Assembly (NCBI GenBank): GCA_041609895.1
Contig: JBFIPX010000161.1
Location: 1-7,833, forward strand
Direction: 5' to 3'
Origin: JAHHLP01 sp041609895
Lineage (GTDB): Bacteria; Bacteroidota; Rhodothermia; Rhodothermales; JABDKH01
Length of the DNA stretch: 7,833 nucleotides
The translations under genes and the position numbers were made by a program. This document shows, one piece after another, positions 6,355 to 7,833 of the stretch (the first letter of the stretch is position 1; the number at the start of each line of letters is the position of its first letter). A model generated the notes under the pieces. The model saw only the letters and a program-made list of their open reading frames with translations. It was not told where the DNA came from and did not search any database.

Positions 6355-7539
6355 TCACACCATCAGTGATTCCAAAGCCGCGTTGACTTTCTCTGCCGCC
6401 TCCCTGAATAGTATCGCGGTCTCGATCTTGAGGCCGCTCTCCTGAAGAATTTGTTTTCCCTCCTCCGCGTTCGTTCCCTGAAGCCGAACTATCAGGGGTA
6501 CGTCGATCTGAACCTTGTTCGCCGCCTCGACTACACCGTTCGCCACACGATCACACCGAACGATGCCTCCAAAGATGTTCACGAGGATGGCTTTGACACT
6601 CGGATCCTTCAGAATTATTCGGAATCCCGCCTCGACCGTTTCAGCGCTTGCTCCGCCTCCTACATCGAGGAAGTTCGCCGGTTCGCCACCCGCCAGCTTG
6701 ATAATGTCCATGGTCGCCATTGCAAGCCCTGCACCATTGACCATGCAGCCCACGTTGCCGTCGAGCTTGACGTAGTTTAGGCCATACTCGCTTGCCTCAA
6801 CCTCGAGCGGATCTTCCTCGTGAATGTCTCTTAGTTCGGCCAGGTCGCCATGGCGGAACAGTGCGTTCTCGTCGAGCGAAATCTTGGCATCGATCGCCAG
6901 CACCTCGCCCTGTTTCGTCAAAACCAGCGGATTGATTTCGGCGAGTGTACAATCAGATTCCTCGAAGGCTTTGTACAGAAGCGCAATAAACTTCGACGCC
7001 TGCTTTAACGCAGCGCCTTCAAATCCCAGCCCAAACGCAAGCTTCCTCGACTGAAACGGACGCAAACCTACGGCCGGATCGACGTATTCCTTTATGATCT
7101 TCTCCGGGTTCTCTTCCGCCACCGTTTCGATCTCGACGCCTCCCTCCGTGGATACCATGATGACGTTCATGCTGGCCTGCCGGTCCAGCGTCACACCGAC
7201 GTAGTACTCCTTCTCAATGTCGACGGCCTCAGCAATCAGAACCTTGCGGACCTTCTGTCCTTCCGGTCCTGTTTGATGCGTCTTGAGCATCATGCCGAGA
7301 ATCTCACCAGCCTTCTCGCGCACGCCTTCCACACCTTTGGCAAGCTTCACGCCGCCACCTTTTCCTCTACCGCCGGCGTGTATCTGCGCCTTGACTACAA
7401 AGAGGTCTTTGCCGCTTCTTGCCTGCAGCTCCGTCGCGGCATCCACAGCCTCTTTGACAGTCCTCGCCACTACGCCCGGCTGTGCATTGACGCCGTACGA
7501 CACTAGGACTTCCTTCGCCTGATACTCGTGAAGCTTCAT
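6355..7539 (-). CDS. sucC: Succinyl-CoA synthetase (ADP/GDP-forming) beta subunit
   Basis: SucC is the nucleotide- and succinate-binding beta subunit of the TCA-cycle enzyme that interconverts succinyl-CoA and succinate with substrate-level phosphorylation. It acts with the alpha subunit SucD in the cytoplasm. The 394-residue product has the usual N-terminus MKLHEYQAKEVL and an ATP-grasp domain with KAQIHAGGRGKGGGVKLAKG (50-69). The Mg-binding elements EINPL (201-205) and DAK (217-219) follow. The C-terminal ligase domain carries NGAGLAMATMD (268-278), FLDVGGGAS (290-298), NIFGGI (321-326) and QGTN (354-357). Length is normal. I chose ATG 7539 because it matches the conserved N-terminus and has AGGT (7548-7545) five bases upstream. 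The frame is open further, to 7767, but that part has no SucC similarity and overlaps the divergent permease gene. sucD is not the next gene, which differs from the classic sucCD pair. Confidence 0.96.
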   Translation of the reverse strand: MKLHEYQAKEVLVSYGVNAQPGVVARTVKEAVDAATELQARSGKDLFVVKAQIHAGGRGKGGGVKLAKGVEGVREKAGEILGMMLKTHQTGPEGQKVRKVLIAEAVDIEKEYYVGVTLDRQASMNVIMVSTEGGVEIETVAEENPEKIIKEYVDPAVGLRPFQSRKLAFGLGFEGAALKQASKFIALLYKAFEESDCTLAEINPLVLTKQGEVLAIDAKISLDENALFRHGDLAELRDIHEEDPLEVEASEYGLNYVKLDGNVGCMVNGAGLAMATMDIIKLAGGEPANFLDVGGGASAETVEAGFRIILKDPSVKAILVNIFGGIVRCDRVANGVVEAANKVQIDVPLIVRLQGTNAEEGKQILQESGLKIETAILFREAAEKVNAALESLMV

Positions 7540-7659
7540 AAACGACCTATCTTTAATGAGGACTCTTGAAGGTACGCCCCTGCTGCCGAAACATTCCAGC
7601 AGGGCCACGGCGTTCCAGTACGCCACACTCTCTGATTCCACCTTTTTCTCACACCCTTG
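7540..7659. promoter_or_regulatory. Divergent sucC / lptF-G intergenic region
   Basis: These 120 bp separate the starts of sucC (minus) and the LptF/LptG-type gene (plus), so they should hold both promoters and both leaders. I could not identify a convincing promoter. TTGAAG (7566-7571) followed after 17 bases by AAACAT (7589-7594) is a weak sigma-70-like pair facing the permease gene. I did not find the Bacteroidota TAnnTTTG element. AGGT at 7548-7545 is a plausible ribosome site for sucC. The most striking content is a pair of inverted repeats, listed separately. Confidence 0.5.
7574..7624. repeat. Two adjacent inverted repeats with an alternative pairing
   Basis: CCCTGCTG (7578-7585) and CAGCAGGG (7597-7604) form a perfect 8-bp inverted repeat around an 11-base loop. 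GGCGT (7609-7613) and ACGCC (7620-7624) form a second, 5-bp one around six bases. The two could compete: ACGC (7574-7577) can instead pair with GCGT (7610-7613), extending the first stem to 12 bp with a five-base bulge and removing the second. GTACGCC also occurs as a direct repeat (7572-7578 and 7618-7624), and TTCCAG occurs twice (7594-7599 and 7613-7618). In RNA this would lie about 35-85 bases before the sucC start, or 36-86 before the permease start. It could be a leader structure, a protein-binding operator, or chance. Confidence 0.5.
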
Positions 7660-7833
7660 ATGCTGACGACGTTCGACCGCCACATCCTGGTCCGTTTTTC
7701 GGTTAGTATCGTCGTCCTGATCACCGCACTGGTCGTCTTCTTCATCGTGCTGGACTACGTAGAGCACATCGACGACTTCATGGATCGGGGGGCCGAGATG
7801 AGGCAGGTCTTCCTGATCTATTACCCCAGCTAC
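7660..7833 (+). CDS. LptF/LptG-type LPS export permease, N-terminal 58 residues (3' end cut)
   Basis: The frame is open from ATG 7660 to the window end, with no stop. The first 58 residues begin MLTTFDRHILVRF, followed by a hydrophobic transmembrane segment at about 14-32 and then LDYVEHIDDFMDRG (31-44) and an IYYPSY stretch (53-58). This order (a short basic start with 'DRYILRRF'-like sequence, first membrane helix, 'D..E.IDDF', then 'YY.SY') is typical of LptF/LptG (YjgP/YjgQ). These are the inner-membrane permeases that, with the LptB ATPase, extract LPS for transport to LptD. Bacteroidota and their relatives carry similar proteins. LptF and LptG cannot be told apart from this fragment. 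In-frame TTG 7657 directly precedes the ATG and is an alternative start. The gene is divergent from sucC. An lptD-like gene lies 2.9 kb to the left on the same strand. Confidence 0.82.
   Translation, partial: MLTTFDRHILVRFSVSIVVLITALVVFFIVLDYVEHIDDFMDRGAEMRQVFLIYYPSY

Noticed and set aside
7540..7767. Upstream extension of the sucC frame to 470 residues
   Set aside because: SucC proteins begin at MKLHEYQ, which matches ATG 7539. The extension is low-complexity, acidic (DEEDDQCGDQDD) and antisense to the permease gene.
1..7833. CRISPR array, insertion sequence, prophage, tRNA, rRNA or defence system
   Set aside because: I saw no direct-repeat array, transposase or integrase motif, cloverleaf or rRNA-like sequence; almost all of the window is accounted for by housekeeping genes.

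Overview
The window looks like ordinary chromosomal housekeeping DNA from a Gram-negative, Bacteroidota-like bacterium. The best guess is a Rhodothermia/Salinibacter-type lineage. This rests on three things: an LptD of the Bacteroidota type rather than the proteobacterial type, weak or absent Shine-Dalgarno sequences at most starts, and a base composition that looks by eye to be in the mid-50s % GC. No similarity search was possible, so the taxon is an inference. I saw no transposase, phage gene, CRISPR array, tRNA or rRNA.

Left half, plus strand (1-4807): four tightly packed genes read as one probable operon. They are the 3' half of enolase (eno, cut by the left edge), a small DivIC/FtsB-type division protein, a ROK-family sugar kinase (probable glucokinase), and a long LptD-like outer-membrane LPS-assembly protein. 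The first two gaps are 15 and 18 bp. The lptD reading frame overlaps the kinase by 56 bp from its ATG, or starts 4 bp after it from a TTG. The cluster joins lower glycolysis (eno), sugar phosphorylation (ROK kinase), septum formation (DivIC/FtsB) and envelope biogenesis (LptD).

Right half, minus strand (4817-7539): three genes run the opposite way and converge on lptD with only 9 bp between stop codons. In transcription order they are sucC (succinyl-CoA synthetase beta subunit), a PotA/FbpC-type ABC importer ATPase, and a GNAT acetyltransferase. The gaps are 43 and 19 bp, so they may share a transcript, although their roles do not obviously connect. sucD is not beside sucC, and no permease or binding protein is beside the ATPase.

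Right edge, plus strand (7660-7833): the first 58 codons of an LptF/LptG-type inner-membrane permease of the LPS export machine, cut by the window end. It is divergent from sucC across a 120-bp region holding two inverted repeats that can pair in mutually exclusive ways. LPS transport genes (lptD and lptF/G) therefore lie on either side of the minus-strand block.

The points most worth a second look are: the ROK kinase has lost all three cysteines of the family's zinc motif; the mature LptD has only three cysteines, placed at its N-terminal domain and C-terminal strands; the sucC/lptF-G intergenic repeats; and the uncertain lptD start. I did not find a convincing undescribed system.
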